A stretch of 64,000 nucleotides of DNA from JAFIFT01 sp020051095 (lineage in GTDB: Bacteria; Pseudomonadota; Gammaproteobacteria; Legionellales; Legionellaceae), in the NCBI RefSeq assembly GCF_964199965.1, contig NZ_CAXMZT010000006.1, forward strand, positions 62,001 through 126,000. Direction: 5' to 3'. Positions 17,210 to 25,992 of the stretch are shown piece after piece (position 1 is the first letter of the stretch; every line of letters begins with the position of its first letter). The position numbers and the translations under genes were made by a program. The notes under the pieces are model-generated. The model searched no databases. It saw nothing but the letters and a program-made list of their open reading frames with translations, and had not been told where the DNA came from.

Positions 17210-17496
17210 GCTTCGTAAACCTCTATTAATCAGCTTAAATACAAATTTTAAGGCGAACCACCCAGGCAAGCCCATATTTCAACCACACTGGTCGCATTCT
17301 ACCGCAAATATAAAAGCAAGCATAGAATCTGATATTGCTGTGTCAATACAAAAAATAGAGATTGACTAGCAAATTGCATTCTATTAGCATTTTACGATTT
17401 TATTGACTTAATGAGTAAAGTAAATAAATTCTACCGTTAATTCAATCGGAAAAAGGATGTTTCCCTGTTTGTCTCATTTTTTGGGGAGGTATTCTT

Positions 17497-17700
17497 TTGA
17501 ATTCATTCGATAATGCTTCCAATATCCTTGATGATATCATTTGGACATTTGCTTATTTACAAACTGGCTTATTTATTACGTTGTGTGTTGGTTTAGTTTG
17601 CTATCGAAAATACTGCTCCTATGAAAATTATAAAGCCACAACTCTACAAAATGGCCATAATAAAAATCTAGATACCTTCATTAAATGGAGAGAGATATAA
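17497..17700 (+). CDS. Small single-pass membrane protein, 3' end replaced by MITE
   Basis: 67 residues from a TTG start at 17497 with a very good ribosome-binding site (GGGGAGG, 7 nt upstream). One membrane segment (YLQTGLFITLCVGLVCY). The last codon and stop (ATA TAA) are the outer bases of MITE copy 4, so the protein probably lost its original C-terminus when the element arrived. Confidence 0.5.
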   Translation: MNSFDNASNILDDIIWTFAYLQTGLFITLCVGLVCYRKYCSYENYKATTLQNGHNKNLDTFIKWREI

Positions 17701-17898
17701 GGGTCGGACCAAAAAATTCTTTTATTTAACAATTGCTTAAACATAAATATAGATGCTTATTGTGTCTTAGAAGCTATTTTTGACTATTAATATAGATTCT
17801 AAGAAAAAATAGACTGATAATAGCACCTCACATCTCGGACATATCCCCTAAAATCAATTTTTATAAAGAAAAATGGGTTTTAAGGCACAATATTAAGC
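17694..17898. mobile_element. MITE-like element, copy 4, right end missing
   Basis: Same start (GATATAAGGGTCGGACC) and interior as the other copies, but with several substitutions and a break after CACAATATTAAGC; the last 60 bp or so are missing. It stops 23 bp before the 3' end of tRNA-Arg. It is older or more diverged than copies 1-3. Confidence 0.88.
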
Positions 17899-17921
17899 GG
17901 GGAATTCTAAACTGATGTAAC

Positions 17922-17998
17922 TGGCGTCCCGGGCAGGATTCGAACCTGCGACCTGCCCCTTAGGAGGGGGCTGCGCTATCCAGCTGTGCCACCGGGAC
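17922..17998 (-). tRNA. tRNA-Arg (anticodon CCT)
   Basis: On the minus strand GTCCCGG pairs with CCGGGAC to form the acceptor stem. The D-arm is GCACAGCTGGATAGCGC. The anticodon stem GCCCC/GGGGC closes the loop CTCCTAA with anticodon CCT (reads AGG). The T-arm is GCAGG-TTCGAAT-CCTGC. The discriminator is G and CCA is encoded. The gene sits at the boundary between the accessory region and the core, a usual place for integration of islands. Confidence 0.97.
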
Positions 17999-18043
17999 GA
18001 AAAGGCTGATGGTAGCGTTTTTTTCTTCGTGAGACAAGCCTAA

Positions 18044-20809
18044 CTATGCAACTACCTTGATTCCAGCGAAGTTGTTTTTAGCCAATTGGGTTAAACTTTC
18101 TAGGACGTCATCTTTGGCAATCCATTGATTTGGGTTTTGCATCACCTTATCGATTATTTTTATCAGTTGTTCTGATAAGTGTTCTGTCTCCATTGATATG
18201 GGCTCTGGTAATTGCAACATTTCTAGCATGCCATTCATTTTGGGCGTATTACTGTTTAGTGCGATAAAGGGGGTTTTTAAGAAGGCGGCTGCAATACTGT
18301 GGTGAAAGCGTCCAGATAACAATAATTGCGCCTCCCCAATGACGCGCAACCACTCTTTTGCACTTTTTGCATCCACCCATTGCCAGGATACATCGCCTTT
18401 TTGTTTAAGCTTGTCAATCAAATAGATATCCTCCCGAGCTGGATGTGCTTTTGCGCCTGTCAATACGATGATGTTTAGGCCTCGCTCCTTTAACTCAGGC
18501 ATCAAGTTAACGAACTGATCGATATGGTCATCCCTTAAAATGACGGATCCCGATAAGACAATATAAGGTTGCCTTTCTTGACTGGGTATTATCTGGTGTT
18601 GCTGTAAATAAAGCGGCAAGCAGTCAAAACTTTGCGTGGCATCAATACCCAGTTTTCTCATGAGTGCAGTGCTAATTGGCTCTCGAATGGCAACACTGTC
18701 CATGGATGTATAAATAGATTGATACAGGTTACAAATTGGCGTGTCCGTGATTTGTGAGCTGTCATCCGGATAGCAAGAATGATTGATGATATGCGTCTCT
18801 TTGCCGAAGCGTTCTTTCGCTAATTTAACCAAAAGAAGTTGGGTTAATACAGGGCTTGATGAGCCATGCAAGCTCCCCTCTCCGTTTAATACAACCACAT
18901 CGCAGGTTCTGATTTTATCAATGATGACTGCATTTTGTTTGATGAATTTTGTTTGGAAATCTGCTGATTGAACATCATCGAGCGTATTGGGTGAGTAAAC
19001 AATAGCGAGGCTATCTTGGATAGGGACACTATCGGTGTGATAGCCCCTATCCAACAGGTGCTTTAATATCGCATTACTGGTACAAGTACACCCCCAATGA
19101 TACCAAGATGACGTGTCATTTAATAATAAGGCCCGTTTTGAATGAGATTGGTTTTCTTTTTCAATAGGCACTGTCTTCTTAAGAACTTGGCTCAAACACT
19201 GCTCGACTTCCGAAAAAACAGGTCCCCAATCGTCTCTGTCAGATTGGCGAAATAAGCGAAGACTTGAATACCAAACGCTGGTTTTACTGTCCATTTGCCA
19301 GCGCCAGTCTGGTATATAAGGTAATAACACCCAGGTTGATTTTCCAAGCGCTCCGGCGAGATGGACAACGGAGTTGTCAATACTGATCACTAAATCCAAA
19401 TTTTCAATCAGTGCCGCATAGTTATCCATATCTTTTAATGGATCGATTTCAGAAAAATTGTGAATTGTCACTCCCAAATGCTTTGAAACCCAGTCAATAT
19501 CTGGTTGGCAATCGCCGTATTGCAAATTAATGAACTGCGTTGAGTGAGTTTGAAGTAAGGATTGCCATAATGACAAGGGCGTGGAGCGCTTTTGGATAAT
19601 CATGGGTGTTCTTCCACCTCGCCAGGCAATGCCTATTTTTAATTCATTGCCCAATGCAGACAGTTTTTCCTGCCAATATTTTATAGACTGCTTATCACTG
19701 AACAAATAGCGTGATTGTTTAGGAAAGCTGTCTTGGTGCTGACGGTAATATCTGGGAAGACTGCCAGCAGGCAGTTGGCAGTCGATTTGATTGTTTTCTT
19801 TTAACTGGGCAAAAGCCGGTGCGTTGCCGCGCGCAATCACGGTTGCGTTGGCAAATGTTCTTTCAAACATCGGCACTAGGCGCGGATCACATTCAATAAA
19901 AACCTGTTTAAACGAGTCTAATGCGTCAGCAAAACAGGAAGAAAACATGATCTCATCACCAATGCCCTGCTCGCCAATGATCAGTATTGATTGTTGTTCC
20001 GGATTATTTCCCTGCCAAACTGGATAGCCGTAATCAACAAACGTCCGCGTGCCTTGCTGAATACCAAAATCATATTTAGACCAACCCTCTTCGTACCGCC
20101 CTTGTAACAAGAAAAGCGATGCTTGATTCCATTGTGCATCCAAACCGGATTGGTCAATGACGATGGAATTTTCCGCCGCAACGGCTTTTTGCAGGTACTC
20201 GCTTGCCTTATCAAATGCGCCAATCTCCTTATAAAGATTGCCAAGATTTTTTAAAGCGCCAGGGTAATTTGGCATCATCTGGATAGCGTTTTGATAGGAT
20301 TCGATTGCTAACTCGGCTTGGTTTAGTTTGCGATAACATTCCCCTAAATTATTATACCCATTTGGGGTTGGTTGCAGTGACACCGCTTTGAGGTGCATCG
20401 CCAACGCTTCATTTAGAGCCATTTTTTGCTGGAGTAAGGTGCCTAAGTTATCTAAAGCAGCTGCGTTATTAGGGTTTAATTGAAGGCTTTTTTCGTAAGA
20501 TTGAATTGCTTGCTCAACCATTCCCGCTTCATGGAAGGTAACCGCTAAGTTATAGATAAAATGGGGATTTGTTGAATCCAGCTGGATGGCCTTATCGAAA
20601 GCGTAAAGCGCACTTTTAAGTTGGCCACTTTGCTTCTCAATGATAGCTAAGATATGCCACCCAACGGCAAGCTTGGGGTTTGATTTGGTAATATTGCGGC
20701 ATATATTTCGTGCTTTATCGAATTGCTTGGCATTGAGATTGTCAACCGCTTGATTTAATTTGCTTTGCAGCTTTTGAAGTGCTTTATTATCGGGGGTAAA
20801 CGTGGTCAT
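18044..20809 (-). CDS. TPR / glycosyltransferase-like / polysaccharide pyruvyl transferase fusion
   Basis: 921 residues in three parts. Residues about 1-215 are tandem TPRs (for example YNLAVTFHEAGMVEQAIQSY). Residues about 230-530 resemble the GT9/heptosyltransferase-like domain often attached to TPRs (GRYEEGWSKYDFGI, ILIIGEQGIGDEIMFSS, LKIGIAWRGG, DLVISIDNSVVHLAGALGK). Residues about 565-890 are a polysaccharide pyruvyl transferase domain (WHWGCT-like start, VVLNGEGSLHG, LLSGRFHHSIAAAFLKTPFI). A role in decorating surface polysaccharide or glycosylating a protein is likely; the acceptor is unknown. Cytosolic, no signal peptide, apparently monocistronic. Confidence 0.85.
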   Translation of the reverse strand: MTTFTPDNKALQKLQSKLNQAVDNLNAKQFDKARNICRNITKSNPKLAVGWHILAIIEKQSGQLKSALYAFDKAIQLDSTNPHFIYNLAVTFHEAGMVEQAIQSYEKSLQLNPNNAAALDNLGTLLQQKMALNEALAMHLKAVSLQPTPNGYNNLGECYRKLNQAELAIESYQNAIQMMPNYPGALKNLGNLYKEIGAFDKASEYLQKAVAAENSIVIDQSGLDAQWNQASLFLLQGRYEEGWSKYDFGIQQGTRTFVDYGYPVWQGNNPEQQSILIIGEQGIGDEIMFSSCFADALDSFKQVFIECDPRLVPMFERTFANATVIARGNAPAFAQLKENNQIDCQLPAGSLPRYYRQHQDSFPKQSRYLFSDKQSIKYWQEKLSALGNELKIGIAWRGGRTPMIIQKRSTPLSLWQSLLQTHSTQFINLQYGDCQPDIDWVSKHLGVTIHNFSEIDPLKDMDNYAALIENLDLVISIDNSVVHLAGALGKSTWVLLPYIPDWRWQMDSKTSVWYSSLRLFRQSDRDDWGPVFSEVEQCLSQVLKKTVPIEKENQSHSKRALLLNDTSSWYHWGCTCTSNAILKHLLDRGYHTDSVPIQDSLAIVYSPNTLDDVQSADFQTKFIKQNAVIIDKIRTCDVVVLNGEGSLHGSSSPVLTQLLLVKLAKERFGKETHIINHSCYPDDSSQITDTPICNLYQSIYTSMDSVAIREPISTALMRKLGIDATQSFDCLPLYLQQHQIIPSQERQPYIVLSGSVILRDDHIDQFVNLMPELKERGLNIIVLTGAKAHPAREDIYLIDKLKQKGDVSWQWVDAKSAKEWLRVIGEAQLLLSGRFHHSIAAAFLKTPFIALNSNTPKMNGMLEMLQLPEPISMETEHLSEQLIKIIDKVMQNPNQWIAKDDVLESLTQLAKNNFAGIKVVA

Positions 20810-20977
20810 TATCTGCTAACATCCTGTTTTATTGAGCAGAAATGATTATGACAGTTTTGCCAGATACCTTCAAATGTTTGATATAAGTCCAGTATATTCG
20901 CGGTTGCTCGCAACCAGGCTACATTCTAATGGGTATATTCCCGGCTGCAAGCAGCCGGGATCCAATCCATTAAGCAT

Positions 20978-21487
20978 CTAATGGTATGGTTTCACTTCAA
21001 CGGTTGTTCCAATATCTATGAAGTTTTCGTTCAGCCATTTGGCAATGGGCGGCTTCACGCGGATACAACCATGACTGGAATTATAGTTCGGCACTTCATA
21101 GGCCGCATGTATCGAATACCCACCGTGAAAATGCATGCAATAAGGCATTTTTGCACCACCGCCGGTTTCGATTGGGTAAATACTGGATTTACATTCCTCG
21201 CCTTGTTTACGGTAGACACGGAATTTTCCAACCACCGTTCGACAGGGCCTGCCGATATCATCGCACCAGTCTGAACCCCCTGACGCTGCACCAGTACGGA
21301 TTCGGTTACCGTCTGCATCATAGGCTGCCCATGCAGTTTTCTTCGGATCAAAAACAAACACTTTCCGACCAGTAGCCTCACGCTTCTGGGGAAACGACGA
21401 AGCACCTACATCCCCGGTGAGCCCCCCCACAGATGCACAACCAGCAGCCAAAGCAGCGATTGCGCCGATCAACACTACTTTCTTCAT
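20978..21487 (-). CDS. L,D-transpeptidase (YkuD), predicted lipoprotein
   Basis: 169 residues. The signal peptide ends in a lipobox (AALAAGC, Cys17), so it is probably anchored in the outer membrane. The YkuD domain has the active-site motif SIHAAYEVPNYNSSHGCIR, with the catalytic Cys in SHGC. Such enzymes make 3-3 cross-links in peptidoglycan or attach proteins to it. It resembles the second enzyme at 40164 (shared PYCMHF and CKS/GxFR words), so the two are probably paralogues. An AGGGAGGGAT ribosome-binding site precedes the ATG. Confidence 0.9.
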   Translation of the reverse strand: MKKVVLIGAIAALAAGCASVGGLTGDVGASSFPQKREATGRKVFVFDPKKTAWAAYDADGNRIRTGAASGGSDWCDDIGRPCRTVVGKFRVYRKQGEECKSSIYPIETGGGAKMPYCMHFHGGYSIHAAYEVPNYNSSHGCIRVKPPIAKWLNENFIDIGTTVEVKPYH

Positions 21488-21603
21488 GGGTTATCCCTCC
21501 CTTATTTTTTATTCTGTCAATACGTACTCCATTACCTAAGGTATTTATTCTTCAATACCTTCGTATTGTTTAAGTCGTTTAATCTCGATTCATCTATCAC
21601 ATT

Positions 21604-21996
21604 CTAATCATTCATGGATGAATGAGACTCTAATTCTTTCAACATTTTTGGCGATAACATGGCCTTTATCGCCAATATTAACTGTTCATCTTCGCATTCA
21701 AAGCAACCCCCTCTCGGCGGCATAGCATTGATTCCTTCATTCGTATTCTTAAACAAGCTCTTTAAACCGTTTGCCACCCGAGACTGCCATTCTGTGTCCA
21801 CCATTTCTCGAGGAGCGCCAATGGGAATCAGGGGTTTTTGCGCATGACAATTCGCGCAAAACTGAGCAACAATTTGAGCACCCTCGTCTTTCTTTCCACG
21901 AATGCCTTTTAAAAACTCTTGTGGATGATGCGAATTTGCCAAAGCAGTCGTTGCAATTGACCCCGCCATTAGAATTCGGTATAACTTAGTAATCAT
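21604..21996 (-). CDS. Cytochrome c5-type monohaem cytochrome
   Basis: 130 residues from the ATG at 21996, where a signal peptide begins (MITKLYRILMAGSIATTALA); an earlier ATG at 22050 adds 18 residues in front of it. The haem-binding motif is CANCH (CxxCH), and the distal methionine is probably in AMPPRGGCFECEDE, which also has the cysteine pair typical of cytochrome c5. It would carry electrons in the periplasm. Transcribed away from flgA. Confidence 0.85.
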   Translation of the reverse strand: MITKLYRILMAGSIATTALANSHHPQEFLKGIRGKKDEGAQIVAQFCANCHAQKPLIPIGAPREMVDTEWQSRVANGLKSLFKNTNEGINAMPPRGGCFECEDEQLILAIKAMLSPKMLKELESHSSMND

Positions 21997-22068
21997 ATTA
22001 AAACTCAACGTTGGTCTTTTTTTAGACGCGTAATTTATCATTGTTATCAACCAAATTGAATATCAACT

Positions 22069-22773
22069 ATGAAACGATTTATTCTTAGTCTCTTAATTTT
22101 TAGTATAGCCCTAAATTGCCAAGCTACCAGTCGAAAGCAATCATTAAGTGAAATTCGACATCAGGTTGACTTGTATATGCACAACAATATCACCATAGAT
22201 TCCGGGGATCATTTGGCGGTTGAAGTGGGGCAAATCGATGACCGATTAAAATTAAAAAATTGCCCACAAGGCCACCTTCAAGTTTTCAACCCCTACCCTG
22301 GTACGGTTGCCCAGACCAATACATTAGGTGTGAAATGTAATGATGAAGCAGTCCGCTGGACATTATATGTCTCAGTGACTACAAAAATTGAAAAAATGAT
22401 TCTAGTCGCCAAGCGTAACCTACCTCAAAGACACATGATCGAAGCAGATGATATTTATTTGGCGCGTCAAGATATCGTGCCATTGAAATATGGCTGGTTC
22501 ACCAAAAAAGAAGATGTTGTCGGAAAGCTAAGCAAACAGAATATTGATATAAACCGCCCCATTACCCCCGTTCTATTGGCAAAAGAAACATTGGTTCAAC
22601 GGGGTGACCAAGTCACGATTAAAGCCGACACAGGTTCCATCCACATATCAATGACCGGTAAAGCGCTTAGCAAAGGTAGTCAAGGGGACATTATTCGTGT
22701 TCAAAATTTAAAATCGAAACGCATTGTTCAAGCGGAAGTGACAGGTCCGCGTGAGGTTCGTGTGACGATTTAA
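22069..22773 (+). CDS. flgA: Flagellar P-ring assembly chaperone FlgA
   Basis: 234 residues with a Sec signal peptide (MKRFILSLLIFSIALNCQAT). The C-terminal SAF-type domain is visible (ILVAKRNLPQRHMIEADDIY ... VLLAKETLVQRGDQVTI ... DIIRVQNLKSKRIVQAEVTG). FlgA helps FlgI form the P ring in the periplasm. It precedes flgM and flgN, as in many gammaproteobacteria, so the organism has or had flagella. Confidence 0.93.
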   Translation: MKRFILSLLIFSIALNCQATSRKQSLSEIRHQVDLYMHNNITIDSGDHLAVEVGQIDDRLKLKNCPQGHLQVFNPYPGTVAQTNTLGVKCNDEAVRWTLYVSVTTKIEKMILVAKRNLPQRHMIEADDIYLARQDIVPLKYGWFTKKEDVVGKLSKQNIDINRPITPVLLAKETLVQRGDQVTIKADTGSIHISMTGKALSKGSQGDIIRVQNLKSKRIVQAEVTGPREVRVTI

Positions 22774-22893
22774 ATTGGAATGTTTTTTGCATTATCACTT
22801 ATTAATCCATCTAAGTTTTCGTACTTAAAGGATTTTTGACGACAAGCCAAATGCTCTAAAATTGGATATTTGTAATTTTTATTAGAAATTTAC

Positions 22894-22920
22894 TAAAGAT
22901 TTTTGGATAAATGCCGAAAG
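22894..22920 (+). promoter_or_regulatory. Sigma-28 (FliA) promoter of flgM
   Basis: TAAAGATT, an 11-bp spacer, then GCCGAAAG. This matches the flagellar sigma-28 consensus (TAAAGTTT-N11-GCCGATAA) at 13 of 16 positions with exact spacing. It lies 34 bp upstream of the flgM ATG, so late-class expression of flgM-flgN is predicted. Confidence 0.85.
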
Positions 22921-22953
22921 TAATAATATGAGTATGGCCAACGGGAGATAATA

Positions 22954-23238
22954 ATGATAAACCCAATCAATAAGCCAGCGGATTTTAACCGGTCTGTGCA
23001 AACGGAAAAAAATAGTTCTACCAAAGATAAGACGCAAGTTGAGGTGCCTGCAACTGATCAACCTAAAGAAGAAATTCATTTAAGTGAAGCTTTTCGAGAA
23101 ATTGAAAAATTACGGGAAATAATTGATAATACTTCCGAAATACACCATACTCGGATTCAGTATCTGAAAACATTGGTTGATAATGGAGAATATGTTGTTG
23201 ATAGCAAATCCATTGTTAATCGAATGATAAATGAATAA
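22954..23238 (+). CDS. flgM: Anti-sigma-28 factor FlgM
   Basis: 94 residues, small and charged, with the family layout: a flexible N-terminus starting MINPINKP and a C-terminal helical sigma-binding region (HHTRIQYLKTLVDNGEYVVD ending SKSIVNRMINE). FlgM holds FliA inactive until it is exported through the finished hook. GGGAGA precedes the ATG. flgN follows after 15 bp. Confidence 0.9.
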   Translation: MINPINKPADFNRSVQTEKNSSTKDKTQVEVPATDQPKEEIHLSEAFREIEKLREIIDNTSEIHHTRIQYLKTLVDNGEYVVDSKSIVNRMINE

Positions 23239-23253
23239 TAATTAGGAAGTATT

Positions 23254-23754
23254 ATGACGCAGGATATTTGTCAGTCTATCATTGTTTATCTTCAGCAAGA
23301 AATTGAATGGGTTAGTGCGTTAAATGATTTACTTCTAAAAGAAAAAGAAATATTGGAGCAAAATCAGTTTGATCAATTAAACACCGTCGCCGAGGCTAAG
23401 AAAACACTCAGTGAAAATTTGGAAAAAAGCAGTCGTCAACGTGTTATACTCATGCAACTAAACCCAAACAACCCACAACAACATAAAGCGGCCCTTGATA
23501 CTTTTTTGCAGTCTCTGCCTTCTGGCCAGGCCGATAGTATTCGCCAATTAAATGAAAAACTGGCACATCAGTTACAAATCTGTCGAGAGCGCAATAGCAT
23601 TAATGGCCAAGTGATCGCTACCAATCTAACAACGCGTAAAGCTATATTTGACGATCTAACTTCAAATGCAACATCCGATGAAAATCAAGCAACCTACGAT
23701 TCTCAAGGGGATGTGAAAAAGAACCCTAGCTCAGGGAATTACCAACAAGTTTAG
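23254..23754 (+). CDS. flgN: Flagellar export chaperone FlgN
   Basis: 166 residues, almost wholly helical. The long coiled coil matches FlgN (LQQEIEWVSALNDLLLKEKE ... FDQLNTVAEAKKTLSENLEK ... LQICRERNSINGQVI). FlgN chaperones the hook-associated proteins FlgK and FlgL. It shares the sigma-28 promoter with flgM. Confidence 0.88.
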   Translation: MTQDICQSIIVYLQQEIEWVSALNDLLLKEKEILEQNQFDQLNTVAEAKKTLSENLEKSSRQRVILMQLNPNNPQQHKAALDTFLQSLPSGQADSIRQLNEKLAHQLQICRERNSINGQVIATNLTTRKAIFDDLTSNATSDENQATYDSQGDVKKNPSSGNYQQV

Positions 23755-23816
23755 CTGGTAATCTTTTTAACCAAACGGTAAAATAACGCCTATTAATTAC
23801 GTCCTTCATTTTTCTT

Positions 23817-23836
23817 TCTCCCCAGGCATGGGGAGA
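23817..23836. repeat. Intergenic hairpin repeat
   Basis: TCTCCCC, AGGCAT, GGGGAGA, within a stretch (to about 23870) that continues GATGCCCAAAGAGCGGATGA and GGGG. The wording resembles the GC-rich repeat at about 60375-60425. It lies between flgN and kdsD and may also stop transcription. Confidence 0.5.
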
Positions 23837-23912
23837 AGATGCCCAAAGAGCGGATGAGGGGTTTCTGTCAGACAGCTTAGATTAATATAAACGTGAATAC
23901 AGAGGAGACTAC

Positions 23913-24881
23913 ATGGCAATGGACTATTGTCAATTAGGGCTTGCAGTGGTTGAAAATGAAGCAAGTGCTATTTTTGAATTACAAAATAGGATCGATGCTA
24001 AATTCTCTGAAGCCTGCTCAACGATGATTGCCTGTGAAGGACGCATTATCGTCATGGGTATGGGGAAGTCTGGCCATATTGGTGGAAAAATTGCCGCCAC
24101 ATTATCCAGTACAGGAACCCCTGCATTTTTTGTTCACCCTGGCGAAGCAAGTCACGGTGATTTAGGCATGATTACCAGAAAAGATATTGTATTGGCAATC
24201 TCCTATTCTGGAAATACACCCGAAATTGTCATCCTCCTCCCTATTTTACAGCGGCTACAAGTCCCACTTATTGCCTTAACGGGAAATCCTGATTCAACCT
24301 TAGCAAAGGCGGCAAAAATCCATTTAGATGTCTCAGTTAAGCAAGAAGCTTGCCCTTTAGGGTTAGCACCAACCACCAGCACCACAGCAAGTCTGGTGAT
24401 GGGTGATGCACTTGCCATTGCATTACTTGATGCAAGAGGCTTTACCGCCGATGATTTCGCACTGTCGCATCCCGGCGGCCAGCTTGGTAAGCGTTTACTC
24501 CTTAAAGTGGATGATATTTGCCATGCGGGGGAGCTAATGCCATGCGTCAATGAGAAAACCTTGATTGCGGATGCGTTAATTGAAGTGAGTGAAAAAAAAC
24601 TCGGTATGACCTGTGTTGTCAATCAGCATGGCATTTTATCCGGCATATTCACCGATGGTGACGTACGCCGATGCTTGAACCGTCACGTTGACATTCACAA
24701 AACAGCCATTGCTGAGGTCATGAGCTTAAATCCTTTGGTTATCTCACAGGGCACACTGGCAATTGACGCGCTTAACAAAATGCAAGCACATAGCGTCACA
24801 GCACTAATTATTATCAACGAACAAAAAAAGCCTATGGCAGTGGTTCATTTGCATGATTTGCTTAAGGCAGGCGTTATTTAG
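23913..24881 (+). CDS. kdsD: Arabinose-5-phosphate isomerase KdsD
   Basis: 322 residues. The SIS domain (IVMGMGKSGHIGGKIAATLS, FFVHPGEASHGDLGM, SYSGNTPE) is followed by two CBS domains (about residues 205-320). It converts D-ribulose 5-phosphate to D-arabinose 5-phosphate, the first step toward Kdo. A strong ribosome-binding site (AGAGGAGA) precedes the ATG. First gene of an operon with kdsC and lptCAB that probably runs on into trpGDC. Confidence 0.95.
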   Translation: MAMDYCQLGLAVVENEASAIFELQNRIDAKFSEACSTMIACEGRIIVMGMGKSGHIGGKIAATLSSTGTPAFFVHPGEASHGDLGMITRKDIVLAISYSGNTPEIVILLPILQRLQVPLIALTGNPDSTLAKAAKIHLDVSVKQEACPLGLAPTTSTTASLVMGDALAIALLDARGFTADDFALSHPGGQLGKRLLLKVDDICHAGELMPCVNEKTLIADALIEVSEKKLGMTCVVNQHGILSGIFTDGDVRRCLNRHVDIHKTAIAEVMSLNPLVISQGTLAIDALNKMQAHSVTALIIINEQKKPMAVVHLHDLLKAGVI

Positions 24882-24889
24882 GAGACATA

Positions 24890-25417
24890 ATGAATCAAAC
24901 AATTATTCAAAAAATTCGACAAATCCGCTGCCTCATTTGTGATGTGGATGGTGTGTTAACCGATGGGCGACTTTATATTGATAGCAACGGCAATGACATG
25001 AAATCCTTCCATGTGCAAGATGGTATGGGTCTTAAATTACTGATGGCTGCAGGGGTCGAAGTTGCCGTTATAACCACCTCCAACACAGAAGTTATTGATA
25101 AACGCATGGCGCAACTCGGCGTCATCCATTATTTCAAAGGCCAAGTGGACAAACGAGAGGCTTATCAATCGTTGAAGGAAAAATTAAACCTAGTTGACGA
25201 ACAAATCGCTTATATCGGTGATGACTACCCTGACCTGCCCCTTATTAAATGGTGCGGACTCGGCATCGCTGTGGCCAATGCCATTGAACCAGTCAAACAG
25301 CAGGCAGACTGGGTTACTCAAACATCGGGTGGTAATGGCGCGGTCAGAGAAGTTTGTGACGCATTTTTAACGGCGAAGGATTGCTTGAACCAAGCATTAG
25401 AAAGCTATTATCAATGA
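24890..25417 (+). CDS. kdsC: Kdo-8-phosphate phosphatase KdsC
   Basis: 175 residues of the HAD superfamily without a cap domain. The nucleophile motif is CDVDGVLTDGRLY; the later motifs are TTSN and GDDYPDLPLI. It removes the phosphate from Kdo-8-phosphate. It starts 8 bp after kdsD and overlaps lptC by 4 bp (ATGA). Confidence 0.95.
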   Translation: MNQTIIQKIRQIRCLICDVDGVLTDGRLYIDSNGNDMKSFHVQDGMGLKLLMAAGVEVAVITTSNTEVIDKRMAQLGVIHYFKGQVDKREAYQSLKEKLNLVDEQIAYIGDDYPDLPLIKWCGLGIAVANAIEPVKQQADWVTQTSGGNGAVREVCDAFLTAKDCLNQALESYYQ

Positions 25418-25992
25418 CCAAAAATCCAATCACACGTGCATCCTGGCTCATTATAACGCTTGTTATCGCTGCGTTTTCAGGCTGGTATTATGTTAGCACG
25501 GATAATGCTTACCGATTAGATAAACAAACCTTAAATAATATGCCAGATGTTGTTGCTGATAAGGTGCATTTAACTCAGTTTGATGAGAAAGGTCGAATCA
25601 AACATGATTTGGTAAGCAAAATGATGTCTCATAAGCCAGCCGACGATCGTTATCTCTTTATTAAGCCCAATATTCGAGTCGCCAGTGAAACGCAAAAATC
25701 GCCGTGGTTAATCACAGCCGAGATCGCCATATCCCTCCAAGGTGGTGCACTCATCGAATTAGTTGATTCGGTCCATTTGCATCAAAAAATTGATAATAAT
25801 AAATTCAATGATATTCTAACAGAGCGTTTATATTACCAACCCAACAAAAAACTGGCCTACACCGATAAACCCATTGAATTCAATCAACCAGGTGCCACCA
25901 TTAAAGCAGTTGGCATGCAAGCAGAACTGGATAAGAAACATGTCCGCCTGTTAAGCCAAGCCAAAGGAGCATTTACACATGCAAACGCGTAA
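25414..25992 (+). CDS. lptC: LPS export system protein LptC
   Basis: 192 residues from the ATG at 25414, which overlaps the kdsC stop. One N-terminal membrane anchor (SWLIITLVIAAFSGWYYVST) and a periplasmic beta-jellyroll domain. LptC takes LPS from the LptBFG transporter and passes it to LptA. An upstream in-frame TTG lies inside kdsC and is not needed. Confidence 0.9.
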   Translation: MTKNPITRASWLIITLVIAAFSGWYYVSTDNAYRLDKQTLNNMPDVVADKVHLTQFDEKGRIKHDLVSKMMSHKPADDRYLFIKPNIRVASETQKSPWLITAEIAISLQGGALIELVDSVHLHQKIDNNKFNDILTERLYYQPNKKLAYTDKPIEFNQPGATIKAVGMQAELDKKHVRLLSQAKGAFTHANA

